Assembly: GCA_022827945.1 (NCBI GenBank)
Contig: JAJEIT010000046.1
Span: 1 to 32,868, forward strand
Direction: 5' to 3'
Origin: Dehalococcoidia bacterium
GTDB taxonomy: Bacteria; Chloroflexota; Dehalococcoidia; Tepidiformales; Tepidiformaceae
Length of the DNA stretch: 32,868 bases
Shown here in pieces: positions 13,786 to 21,171 of the stretch. Under the pieces are notes generated by a model that saw nothing but the letters and a program-made list of their open reading frames with translations, was not told the DNA's origin and ran no database searches. Both the position numbers and the translations under genes were made by a program. The first letter of the stretch is position 1; each line of letters starts with the position of its first letter.

Positions 13786-15015
13786 ATGCGCGTCATCCCC
13801 GGTCAGGCGCAGTCGTTCGACCTGCGTTCGCTGATCGGCGGCATCTACCTGCCCGCCCTCTTCTTCGGAATCGGCCAGTGGATGATCATCCCGGCCATCC
13901 CCCAGTTCGCCGACGAGCTCGGGGCGAGCGTCTTCCTCAGCGGCATCATCTTCGCCGCCCGCGGCGCCGGCTCGATGATCGGCGATGTCCCTTCGGGGCT
14001 CCTCACCAGCCGGCTCGGCGGCCGCCTCACCATGACCACCGGTGTCGTGCTGACGGCGGTTACGGCGGCGGCCATGGGGTTCAGTACTGGTCCTGCCACC
14101 CTCGGCCTCTTCACGTTGCTGAACGGCGTCGCCTTCGCGCTCTGGCACGTCTCCCGCCTCGCCTACATGACCGAGACCGTGCCCGTCGAGTACCGCGGAC
14201 GCGCCCTCTCGCTCGTCGGCGGCGTGACGCGTGTCGGCTTCTTCGCGGGCCCCATCGTCGGCGGCGCGATCGCCCAGTTCGGCGGGTTGGAGACCGTCTT
14301 CTTCGCGCAGGCAGTGGTTGTCGGCGTCGCCGCCCTGCTCGTCGCGACCCGCCTCCCCGAGGTTCGCGTCGGCGATGCCGGAACCCCGGAGCGCGCTCAC
14401 GTGAGCCTCCGCAGCGTGGCCCTGGCCGAACGCCGCAGCCTCATCGTCGCGGGGTCCGTCGCCATCACCCTTGTCCTCATCCGCCACGGACGCCAGTTCC
14501 TCATTCCCGTCTGGGGCCGGGAAGCCCTCGACCTCGATCCCTTCGAGATCGGCCTGATCTTCGGGCTCGCCTCAGCCATCGACATGGTCATGTTCTATCC
14601 CGTGGGCATGGTCATGGACCGCTGGGGACGGAAGTGGGTCATCGTGCCGAGCCTGCTCGTGCTCTCCGCCAGCCTGCTCTTGATGCCGCTCACCGCCGGC
14701 TTCGTGTCGTTCCTGCTGGTGGGACTGCTTTCCGGCTTCGGCAACGGCCTTGGGAGCGGCGCCGTCATGACCCTCGGCGCCGACCTTGCCCCGCCCGATG
14801 CCGCGGGGGAGTTCCTCGGGCTCTGGCGCTTAGTTGGGGACGTGGGAGCGGTCGCCGCGCCGCCCGCGATCGGCGGCCTCGAAGACCTTTTCACGCTCGA
14901 CGCCGCAGCCGCGGTGACCGGCTCCATCGGGCTCGCCGGCGGCGTCATCATGCTCCTGCTGGTGCGCGAGACGCTGAGCCGGTCCCGGGACGAGACCCGC
15001 GCCTCCCCCGGCTAG
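13786..15015 (+). CDS. MFS transporter
   Basis: The 409-residue protein has about twelve hydrophobic helices in two halves, typical of the major facilitator superfamily. The conserved loop 2-3 motif reads GSMIGDVPSGLLTSRLGGR (about residues 64-82), and VPVEYRGRALSLVGGVTRVG resembles the loop after helix 4 of drug/H+ antiporters. PVGMVMDRWGRKWVIVPS in the second half is the repeated motif A. A multidrug or small-solute exporter is plausible, but the substrate is unknown. The ATG lies six bases after TAGGCT. The stop shares a CTAG with the convergent exonuclease III gene. Confidence 0.92.
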   Translation: MRVIPGQAQSFDLRSLIGGIYLPALFFGIGQWMIIPAIPQFADELGASVFLSGIIFAARGAGSMIGDVPSGLLTSRLGGRLTMTTGVVLTAVTAAAMGFSTGPATLGLFTLLNGVAFALWHVSRLAYMTETVPVEYRGRALSLVGGVTRVGFFAGPIVGGAIAQFGGLETVFFAQAVVVGVAALLVATRLPEVRVGDAGTPERAHVSLRSVALAERRSLIVAGSVAITLVLIRHGRQFLIPVWGREALDLDPFEIGLIFGLASAIDMVMFYPVGMVMDRWGRKWVIVPSLLVLSASLLLMPLTAGFVSFLLVGLLSGFGNGLGSGAVMTLGADLAPPDAAGEFLGLWRLVGDVGAVAAPPAIGGLEDLFTLDAAAAVTGSIGLAGGVIMLLLVRETLSRSRDETRASPG

Positions 15016-15785
15016 AGCTCCAGCTCGATCCCCACGGGGCAGTGGTCGGACCCCAGTTGCTCGTGCTCGATGAATGCGTTCCGCACCGACGGCAGCAGGT
15101 CCTCGCTCACGAACACGTAGTCGATGCGCCAGCCGATGTTCCGCTTGCGGCGTTCCCGCCACGGGTCCCAGTAGCTGTACGCGTCCACCTGGTCCGGGTG
15201 CAGCGCCCGGAACGTGTCGACGAAACCGCTCTCGATCACGCGGTCGACCCACTCGCGCTCGACCGGCAGGAAGCCGGTCTCCTTCTCGTTCGGGCGGGCG
15301 ACGTCGATCTCGCCGTGGGCAACGTTCAGGTCCCCCATGAAGACGACGCTCCGGCCCTCGTCCCGGAGCGCGACGACGCGCTCCAGGAAGGCCTCGTAGT
15401 AAGCCAGCTTGAAGTCGAGCCGCGCGAGCTTCCGCCCCGCGTTGGGGAAGTACGACGTCAGCAGCACGAAGTCCCCGTAGTCCGCCTCGATGACGCGGCC
15501 CTCGCGTTCGAACTCCGGCGTCTCCAGCCCGAGGCGCAGGTCGGCAGGAGCTTGCTTCGTCAGGAGCAGGGCGCCGCTATAGCCCGGTTCCTCGGCCGGA
15601 TGCCAGGTGGCCTCGTAGCCCGCCTCGAGCCAGGGCTGTTCCTTGACCTGCTCGGGGCGCGCCTTCACCTCCTGTAGCCCGGCGATGTCCGGCGCGGTCT
15701 CCTCGAGCCATGCCGGGAAGGCCCCCGAACGCAGCCCCGCGCGGAGGCCGTTTACGTTCCAGGAGCAGATGCGCAGCGTCGCCAC
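15012..15785 (-). CDS. xth: Exodeoxyribonuclease III
   Basis: The 257-residue protein is a Mg2+-dependent AP endonuclease and 3'-5' exonuclease of base-excision repair. It has the full set of EEP-fold residues: N10 in SWNVNG, E39 in GLQEVK, Y112 in SYFPNAG, D152/N154 in GDLNVAH, IDYVFVS (about 221-227), and D247/H248 in the C-terminal GSDHCPVG. Length matches the ExoA/XthA family. The start is GTG 15785, three bases after the TAA of the membrane-protein gene, so translation is probably coupled. No separate promoter is visible. Confidence 0.96.
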   Translation of the reverse strand: MATLRICSWNVNGLRAGLRSGAFPAWLEETAPDIAGLQEVKARPEQVKEQPWLEAGYEATWHPAEEPGYSGALLLTKQAPADLRLGLETPEFEREGRVIEADYGDFVLLTSYFPNAGRKLARLDFKLAYYEAFLERVVALRDEGRSVVFMGDLNVAHGEIDVARPNEKETGFLPVEREWVDRVIESGFVDTFRALHPDQVDAYSYWDPWRERRKRNIGWRIDYVFVSEDLLPSVRNAFIEHEQLGSDHCPVGIELEL

Positions 15786-15788
15786 CGC

Positions 15789-16583
15789 TTACAGGTACTG
15801 CCGTGCAATCACGACGACCGCGGTGCTCACCCCGGCCACGACGAGGTACTCGACTATCGTCGACGGCGTCAGGTCGTCGTCGAGCAGGTGGTGGACCAGC
15901 CCGGTCGCGACGTAGAACCCGACGATCATGAGCGCGCCCGTCAGCAGGTCGTCGAGCGGGAAGTAGTAGAGCGCGATGCGCAGCTCCGCCAGCGAGATGC
16001 CGATCGCCAGCGCCGCCAGCAGCGACGATGCGCCCCGCCCCCGGCTCTCCCGCAGCAGATCGAGCGCCAGCGCGAAACTGAGGACCCCGACGGCCGCGGC
16101 CGATGCGGGCAGGTTCAGGTCGTGCGTGAAGAACACGGTGAAGAGGGCCAGCGCGACCAGGTACGTGACCACCGCCAGCACGAGCCGCATCGGTCCGAAG
16201 AGCGGCCGGGTGGGGGAGACCGCGTGGTACTCCGCGTACAGCAGCAAGCCCGTCCCGGCGCCTGCCGCCAGCCCCGCCGCTAGCCGCGCGTACCCACTGA
16301 CCGCTTCGTCGATGAAGAGACCCGCGCCCAGCACTCCCAGCAGGGGCAGCAGCGCGTAGCTCAGGGAGCCGAAGGCGCTTCCGCGCCAGTCGGGGTGGGA
16401 GCGGACCGCGCTCTCGACGCCCGCCGCCGCGATAAGCGCCGTGAGGGCCAGGATCCAGTGCTGTTCCGGCCGGAAGTTGAGGTAGGCGGCGAGACCCGCC
16501 ATGGCCAGTGCCCCCAGCACCACGGCGCGGCCCGTAGCGCTCAGAGGGGCGATTCGTGGCTCGGCCCGGGCTTCCGCTTCCAG
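15789..16583 (-). CDS. Multi-pass membrane protein of unknown function, probable CTG start
   Basis: The protein has about eight hydrophobic segments (for example VLGALAMAGLAAYLNF, ILALTALIAAAGVESAV, MRLVLAVVTYLVALALFTVFF and the C-terminal VVAGVSTAVVVIARQYL). Conserved-looking short loops include LLLYAEYHAVSPTRPLFGP and LRIALYYFPLDDLL. I do not recognise a characterised family. The first canonical start is GTG 16523, but it has no ribosome-binding site. The frame stays open for 20 more codons to a CTG at 16583, placed 6 bases after GGAGGAG and 3 bases after the amidohydrolase stop. That CTG gives a 264-residue product with a polar N-terminus. The gene lies between an amidohydrolase and exonuclease III in one transcription unit. 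Confidence 0.75.
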   Translation of the reverse strand: MEAEARAEPRIAPLSATGRAVVLGALAMAGLAAYLNFRPEQHWILALTALIAAAGVESAVRSHPDWRGSAFGSLSYALLPLLGVLGAGLFIDEAVSGYARLAAGLAAGAGTGLLLYAEYHAVSPTRPLFGPMRLVLAVVTYLVALALFTVFFTHDLNLPASAAAVGVLSFALALDLLRESRGRGASSLLAALAIGISLAELRIALYYFPLDDLLTGALMIVGFYVATGLVHHLLDDDLTPSTIVEYLVVAGVSTAVVVIARQYL

Positions 16584-16586
16584 CGC

Positions 16587-17468
16587 CTACTCCTCCGCGA
16601 GTGTGGGCTCCTCGAAACCGTAGATCTCCGCCGCGTTTCGCCACCAAAGGCGCTCGCGGTCCGATTCCGACAGCTTCAACTCGTCGTAGATCGCCTCGAA
16701 GCGATCGATGTGCTCGCGAATGTCGTCCATGCCGCAATCCGACCCGAACACCAGCTTCTCGATGCCGATCTCGCCGCCGATCAGATTCAGCTCGACCGCG
16801 TGCCGCTCGATCGTCTCCCCGCCGCTCATGTCGAAGGCGACGTTCGGGCGCCAGCGCGCCACGGACGTGGCGTACTCGTAGTTGCCCTGGTTCCCCAGAT
16901 GCGCGCCGATGATGCGCAGGTCGGGGAAGCGCTGCGCGATCGTGTCCAGGTGCACCGGCGACATGCGATCCGCGGAGACGTCGCGCGTCGGCCAGCGGCC
17001 TCGCATCTCCTGCATACGGCGGTACATCGCCGCCGCCTGTGGGTCCCTCCGGGGATGCGTGATCGAATAGTCAATCCCGCCCCCGATGACGCCCATGTGG
17101 TACAGGATCGGCATCCCCAGCCGCTCGGCCGCCGCGTAGGTAGGCAGGTAGTCGGGCTCGTCGTAGCGGCGCGCCACGCCGATCAGCTTTAGGCCGCGGT
17201 AGCCCATCGCGTGGAGCTCCTCGACCTCGTCGCGGCCGATCACCTCCGGGTCGATCATCGCCACCGGCACGAACAGGTCGGGATACCCCTGCAGGATCTC
17301 GATGCCGCGTTCGTAACCCGGCCCGAAGCGCCCGCCCGTGAGGACGCAGCCCTTCGTGATCCCTGCAGCCGTCGCAACCTCAGCGAGGCGCTCGATCATC
17401 GGAGCCGGGTCTTCGTCCGGCTTCTCCCAGTTGCGCGGGAAGTGGATGTGAACGTCGAAGATCTTCAT
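16587..17468 (-). CDS. Amidohydrolase 2 family metal-dependent hydrolase/decarboxylase
   Basis: The 293-residue TIM-barrel protein belongs to the amidohydrolase-related family that includes ACMSD and gamma-resorcylate decarboxylases. Metal and catalytic residues are visible: H7 and H9 in DVHIH, K94 in GLKLIG, H124 in ILYHMGV, H190 in GAHLGN, and D244 in FGSDCG. Length matches the family. It may hydrolyse or decarboxylate a ring-cleavage or lactone-type intermediate; the substrate is not determinable. ATG 17468 follows a TACACT box (17497-17502) with a leader of about 22 nt and no strong ribosome-binding site. The C-terminal codons GAGGAG also form the ribosome-binding site of the next gene. 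Confidence 0.9.
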   Translation of the reverse strand: MKIFDVHIHFPRNWEKPDEDPAPMIERLAEVATAAGITKGCVLTGGRFGPGYERGIEILQGYPDLFVPVAMIDPEVIGRDEVEELHAMGYRGLKLIGVARRYDEPDYLPTYAAAERLGMPILYHMGVIGGGIDYSITHPRRDPQAAAMYRRMQEMRGRWPTRDVSADRMSPVHLDTIAQRFPDLRIIGAHLGNQGNYEYATSVARWRPNVAFDMSGGETIERHAVELNLIGGEIGIEKLVFGSDCGMDDIREHIDRFEAIYDELKLSESDRERLWWRNAAEIYGFEEPTLAEE

Positions 17469-17496
17469 CGTGGGGCCGCGGGGTGGCGCTTGCCAG

Positions 17497-17502
17497 AGTG
17501 TA
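17497..17502 (-). promoter_or_regulatory. Putative -10 box (TACACT) of the amidohydrolase-membrane protein-xth unit
   Basis: On the minus strand TACACT lies in the 67-base gap between the upstream LLM gene stop (17536) and the amidohydrolase ATG (17468). No good -35 box is seen. Confidence 0.45.
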
Positions 17503-17535
17503 GCACGAGGCCCCCCTGGCTCCGTTTGGACCGTT

Positions 17536-18378
17536 CTACAGCAACCTCTCTGCGAATTCCTCGAGGGCCGGGATGGCGTCGCGGGAGGAACGCCACAGCG
17601 TCACGACGATGCGGTTCACCCCCGCTTCCTCCAGCGCCTCGACTTCCTCCCGCGTCATCGAAGGCGAACCGTTTACCGTCACGTCGAACGGCTCGTCCGC
17701 GCGGCCGTACTGCTCGCGCAGTTCCGTCAGCTTCGCGACGTGCTCGCGGGCGCTCTCGGGGGTGTGGCGAAGGGCGTACCAGCCGTCCCCCAGGCGGGCG
17801 GCGCGGCGCAGGGCCGCGGGCGTCTCGCCCCCCACGAGGATGGGCGGGTGCGGCTTCTGGAAGGGCTTCGGCTCGAACGCGGCGGGGCCGAGATCGTAGT
17901 GCTCGCCGTGGAACTCGGGCTCCTCTTCCGTCCAGAGCGCCCGCAGCACGCCGATGCACTCGTCCATGCGCGCCCCTCGCGTGTGGAAATCGAGCCCGAC
18001 CATGTCGAACTCCTCCTCCAGCCAGCCCGCGCCCACCCCGAAGAGGATGCGCCCCCGGGTCAGATAGTCGATGTCGGCGACGGTCTTCGCCGTCGACACC
18101 GGGTCGCGCAGGGGCAGGATGTAGACCGCCGTGCCGAAGCGGATCGTCGTCGTGTGCGAGGCGATGTACGTGAAGACCGTGAGCCCGTCCATGAACGGCC
18201 AGTGCGGGTCGAGCGGCGCCTGCCCGTCCTCCGCGTAGGGGTAGGTCGAAGGCATGTCCGTCGGGAAGATGAGGTGGTCGGGCCGCCAGAGGGACTCGAA
18301 ACCGAGCTCCTCCGCCTTCTGCGCCGCCGCGATCAGCGCCTCGCCCCGGATGCCGTGGATGACCGTGCCGAACTTCAT
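17536..18378 (-). CDS. LLM-class flavin/F420-dependent oxidoreductase
   Basis: The 280-residue barrel protein carries the luciferase-like signature set. FESLWRPDHLIFPTDMPSTY begins near residue 27, and TTTIRFGTAVYILPLRDPVS is typical of TIGR03619-like F420 enzymes. RGRILFGVGAGWLEEEFDMVG follows, then KPHPPILVGGETPAALRRAA. ATG 18378 has GGGAGG upstream and forms an ATGA overlap with the stop of the Ltp-type gene; the longer open frame upstream is that gene in another frame. It is the last gene of the six-gene acyl-CoA operon, where it could hydroxylate or reduce the CoA-linked or free substrate. It is distinct from the LLM protein at 10878. Confidence 0.92.
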   Translation of the reverse strand: MKFGTVIHGIRGEALIAAAQKAEELGFESLWRPDHLIFPTDMPSTYPYAEDGQAPLDPHWPFMDGLTVFTYIASHTTTIRFGTAVYILPLRDPVSTAKTVADIDYLTRGRILFGVGAGWLEEEFDMVGLDFHTRGARMDECIGVLRALWTEEEPEFHGEHYDLGPAAFEPKPFQKPHPPILVGGETPAALRRAARLGDGWYALRHTPESAREHVAKLTELREQYGRADEPFDVTVNGSPSMTREEVEALEEAGVNRIVVTLWRSSRDAIPALEEFAERLL

Positions 18379-19562
18379 GCCCGCGCCTCCCTGCTGAAGA
18401 TGAGCCCACCGCTGGCGAGCGTCCCCGCGCCCACCGTGGCGATGGTGTGGGCCGCGCCCTCGATCTGGCGCGCGCCCGCCCGCCCGGTGACCTGCAGGAC
18501 CGCCTCGCTGATCTGCGCCATCCCGTGCAGGCGCCCCTCGCCCAGCGAGCAGCCCGACGTGTTCAGTGGCAGCTCGCCGTCGAGCGCCGTCGCTCCGGAG
18601 GCGATGTAGCTCGCCGCCTCCCCCCGCCCCACGAACCCGAGCGCCTCCAGCCACACGTACAGGAAGATGCTGAAGCCGTCGTACAGCATTGCCACGTCGA
18701 TGTCGTCCGGCCCCAGGCCCGCCGAAGCCCAGAGCTTCTCGCCCATCGCCGCCCCGCCCTCCCACATGTTCTCCGAGTCGGTGAAGCCGCCCCGCGTTGG
18801 CCAGGTCGTCTGCGCGTGGCCCGTGATGTAGGCGGGCGGCTGCCGGAGGTCACGCGCCCGCTCGGCGCTCGCCAGCACGACCGCCACGCACCCGTCCACG
18901 GGAATGTCGCAGTCGTAGAGGCAGAACGGGTCCGCCACCATGGGCGCCTCCAGGTAGTCCTCAACGGTCAGGGGCGTGCCGTGCCAGTACGCCTTCGGGT
19001 TGAGCTGCGTGTTTTCGCGGTTCTGCACCACGAACGCCGCCATGTCCTCGCGCGTCGAGCCGTGGTCGTGCATGTACTTCCGCAGGGCGACCGACTGCCA
19101 GGCGGCCGGCATGTTGAACCCGTAGGGCGCGCGAAACTGGTTGCCGCCGTACGCCTTCTCCCGCGAGAAGTCGCTGTAGCGGCCCTTCGGCACGTTCACG
19201 GCTCGCCACACCAGAGCGTACGTGCACGCGCCCGAGGCGACCGCCGCCCCCGCCGCCATGATCGTGTCGGGACAGAGGCCCGGCGTCTGGACGTGCCAGC
19301 GAATGTCGTGCTCCAGCCCCAGCATCTGCACCATGTTGGGGACCGTCACAATGTCGATGCCCTCGAGGTCACCGGTGTTGCCGTAGGCGGCGATGTTGGG
19401 GATCGTGCCCAGCCCGTCGATGTCCTCCACTTTGAGCCCCGCGTCCGCGACTGCGGCCTCCGCCGCCTCGCGGGCGAAGTGCGCCAGTGGTCGCGGCGAG
19501 CGCCGCTCCAGCTTCGAGTACCCGAGCCCCACGATCGCCGACCGTCCAGAGAATTCGTCCAT
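18375..19562 (-). CDS. Ltp-type thiolase-fold protein (lipid-transfer protein / retro-aldolase class)
   Basis: The 395-residue protein has the thiolase fold of the lipid-transfer-protein group. AREAAEAAVADAGLKVEDIDG sets the N-terminal half, and LYDGFSIFLYVWLEALGFVG with NTSGCSLGEGRLHGMAQI marks the C-terminal half (His in RLHG). The usual catalytic Cys in a CxSG motif is not found where expected; the segment reads QTPGLCPDTIMAAG, with C97 about three residues out of register. This fits Ltp-type proteins such as Ltp2, which act as retro-aldolases with a DUF35 partner rather than as classical thiolases. The DUF35 gene lies 2 bases upstream, supporting a complex. The exact CoA-ester substrate is unknown. 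Confidence 0.9.
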   Translation of the reverse strand: MDEFSGRSAIVGLGYSKLERRSPRPLAHFAREAAEAAVADAGLKVEDIDGLGTIPNIAAYGNTGDLEGIDIVTVPNMVQMLGLEHDIRWHVQTPGLCPDTIMAAGAAVASGACTYALVWRAVNVPKGRYSDFSREKAYGGNQFRAPYGFNMPAAWQSVALRKYMHDHGSTREDMAAFVVQNRENTQLNPKAYWHGTPLTVEDYLEAPMVADPFCLYDCDIPVDGCVAVVLASAERARDLRQPPAYITGHAQTTWPTRGGFTDSENMWEGGAAMGEKLWASAGLGPDDIDVAMLYDGFSIFLYVWLEALGFVGRGEAASYIASGATALDGELPLNTSGCSLGEGRLHGMAQISEAVLQVTGRAGARQIEGAAHTIATVGAGTLASGGLIFSREARA

Positions 19563-19564
19563 GC

Positions 19565-19996
19565 TCAGGCCTCCTCGGGCTCGAACTGGGGCAGTGCGAT
19601 GTCGTCCGTCAGCCGCTCGAACGTGACCCGCAGCGGCATCCCGATTTCGACCTCCTCCGGCGTCACGCCTACGACGTTCGCGACCAGCACCAGCCGCTCC
19701 TGCTCGACCAGTTCGATGATGCCGATCACGTACGGCTCGCCCTCGGCGAAGCCGCGCGTGATGTTGTCCCGCACGACCGTGTGCGTGTAGACGCGCGCCC
19801 GGCCGCTCACCTGGCGAAACGACAGTTCCTGCGCCTGACAGTAGGGGCAGACGGCCTCCGGGGGGTGGATGTAGCGCTCGCAGGCTGCGCAGTGCTGGAT
19901 CGCGAGCACGCCCCGGTTCGCCGCTTCCCAGAACGGCGCCGTCAGCTCGTCCGGGACCGGTATGGGCTTCGTGACCGCCGCCTCGTTTGCGCTCAT
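19565..19996 (-). CDS. DUF35 OB-fold protein with rubredoxin-like zinc ribbon
   Basis: The 143-residue protein has an N-terminal helix (TAPFWEAANRGVLAIQHC), a zinc ribbon with C36/C39 and C50/C53, and a C-terminal OB-fold (VYTHTVVRDNITRGF ... YVIGIIELVEQERLVLVANV). DUF35 proteins bind acyl-CoA and partner with thiolase-fold proteins, for instance ChsH2 with Ltp2 in steroid side-chain removal, or in archaeal HMG-CoA assembly. The adjacent Ltp-type gene is the obvious partner. AGGAGG precedes the ATG, which overlaps the CoA-transferase stop by ATGA. Confidence 0.95.
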   Translation of the reverse strand: MSANEAAVTKPIPVPDELTAPFWEAANRGVLAIQHCAACERYIHPPEAVCPYCQAQELSFRQVSGRARVYTHTVVRDNITRGFAEGEPYVIGIIELVEQERLVLVANVVGVTPEEVEIGMPLRVTFERLTDDIALPQFEPEEA

Positions 19997-21171
19997 GCCT
20001 GGTCCTCCTGCTGGCGGACGGCATCACCGTGCTCGTCGAGGTGGGGCGCCCGCCGCCGCGGTCGCACCTCCGAGTTCTGCGCCACGAAGGCGCTCCCCGC
20101 GTAGCGCAAGGCGCCGTCCGGCTCGCCGTGGTCCAGCTCGATCCAGAAGTCGCGCGCCGCCAGGTGGGGGTCGTCGAGCAGGTCTTTGGGATAGAGGATG
20201 GAGCTGAAGATGAGCGCCCGCGCCTGCGCCCCATGGAAGATCTCGTCCGCCGTCTTCGTCGCCACGAACCTGCCGATCACCTCCGAGATGTGGTCCGCCT
20301 CCTCGCGGAAGATCTCCGGCACGAAGTACTTCGGGTCGGTCAGATCCTCGGCCATTCCGTGCTCGTCGAGCCACGAGACCAGCCCTTCCCAGGCGCGCGG
20401 ACTGACGTTCACGAGTTGCGCGTTGATGTAGCGGCCGTCCGCCGCCCGGTGCTGCCACGCGGGTGTCGGCGCGATGCTCGCGTGGCGCCCCGTCCGTCGC
20501 GTCACCACTTTCCCGGTGTAGTCGAACTGGGGCAGGGCGTTCTCCGTCATGCCCGCGCAGGCGTCGTGGACGGAGAGGTCGATGAACGTGCCCTTCCCCG
20601 CCTGCAGCGCCGTCAGCGCCGCGATGAAGGCCCAGCTCCCTGCCATGTGTCCGGCCTGGTTCCCCTGCCCGTTGACCGGCGGGCTCGCGGGCATGTCGTC
20701 GTACCCGTTCATCATCAGCTGCCCGCCGAGCGCCTGGTGGACGAGGTCGCTGCCGAGCCATGAGGCCATCGGCCCTTCCTGCCCGAACGGCGTCAGCGCG
20801 ACGTGGACAAGCCGGTCGTTCGCCTCCTCGATGGCCTCGCGTGTCACCCCCAGCCCCTCCAGGCCGCCCGGTTCGCCGCCGTCGAGCAGTACGTCCGCCG
20901 CCGCCAGCAGCCGCAGGAACGCCTCGCGGCCCTCTTCGGTGTGCAGGTCGAGGACCGTGCTCTCCTTGTCCGTGTTGTAGTGCCAGAAGTGCAGGCTCGA
21001 CTCGCCGTCCCGACGCTCCCGAAACCACGGCGCGTAGCCCCGCGTCTCCGCCCCGCCCGGCGGCTCGACCAGCACCACCCGTGCCCCCGCCTGCGCGAAC
21101 AGCTTGCCGCACCACTCCGTGCGCGGCCCCGCCAGTTCCACCACCGTCAGGTGCTCGAGCGTCCGGCTCAT
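19993..21171 (-). CDS. Family III CoA-transferase (CaiB/BaiF), catalytic Asp present
   Basis: The 392-residue protein moves CoA between carboxylic acids through an enzyme-bound anhydride. The start LTVVELAGPRTEWCGKLFAQAGARVV is the CoA-binding Rossmann-type segment. HFWHYNTDKESTVLDL and LVHVALTPFGQEGP follow. The nucleophile motif reads TFIDLSVHDAC, with D203 at the position of Asp169 in formyl-CoA transferase. The C-terminal tail is Arg/His rich. It follows a second family III protein with ATGA overlap; the two may form a heteromer as SmtA/SmtB do in Chloroflexus. It would activate the acid feeding the Ltp/DUF35 step. Confidence 0.93.
   Translation of the reverse strand: MSRTLEHLTVVELAGPRTEWCGKLFAQAGARVVLVEPPGGAETRGYAPWFRERRDGESSLHFWHYNTDKESTVLDLHTEEGREAFLRLLAAADVLLDGGEPGGLEGLGVTREAIEEANDRLVHVALTPFGQEGPMASWLGSDLVHQALGGQLMMNGYDDMPASPPVNGQGNQAGHMAGSWAFIAALTALQAGKGTFIDLSVHDACAGMTENALPQFDYTGKVVTRRTGRHASIAPTPAWQHRAADGRYINAQLVNVSPRAWEGLVSWLDEHGMAEDLTDPKYFVPEIFREEADHISEVIGRFVATKTADEIFHGAQARALIFSSILYPKDLLDDPHLAARDFWIELDHGEPDGALRYAGSAFVAQNSEVRPRRRAPHLDEHGDAVRQQEDQA

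Noticed and set aside
13545-13796. Minus-strand ORF of 83 residues
   Set aside because: It is a translation of the tRNA-Pro gene (the RGVAQPGSAL and HRFKSGRPD strings), a classic spurious ORF.
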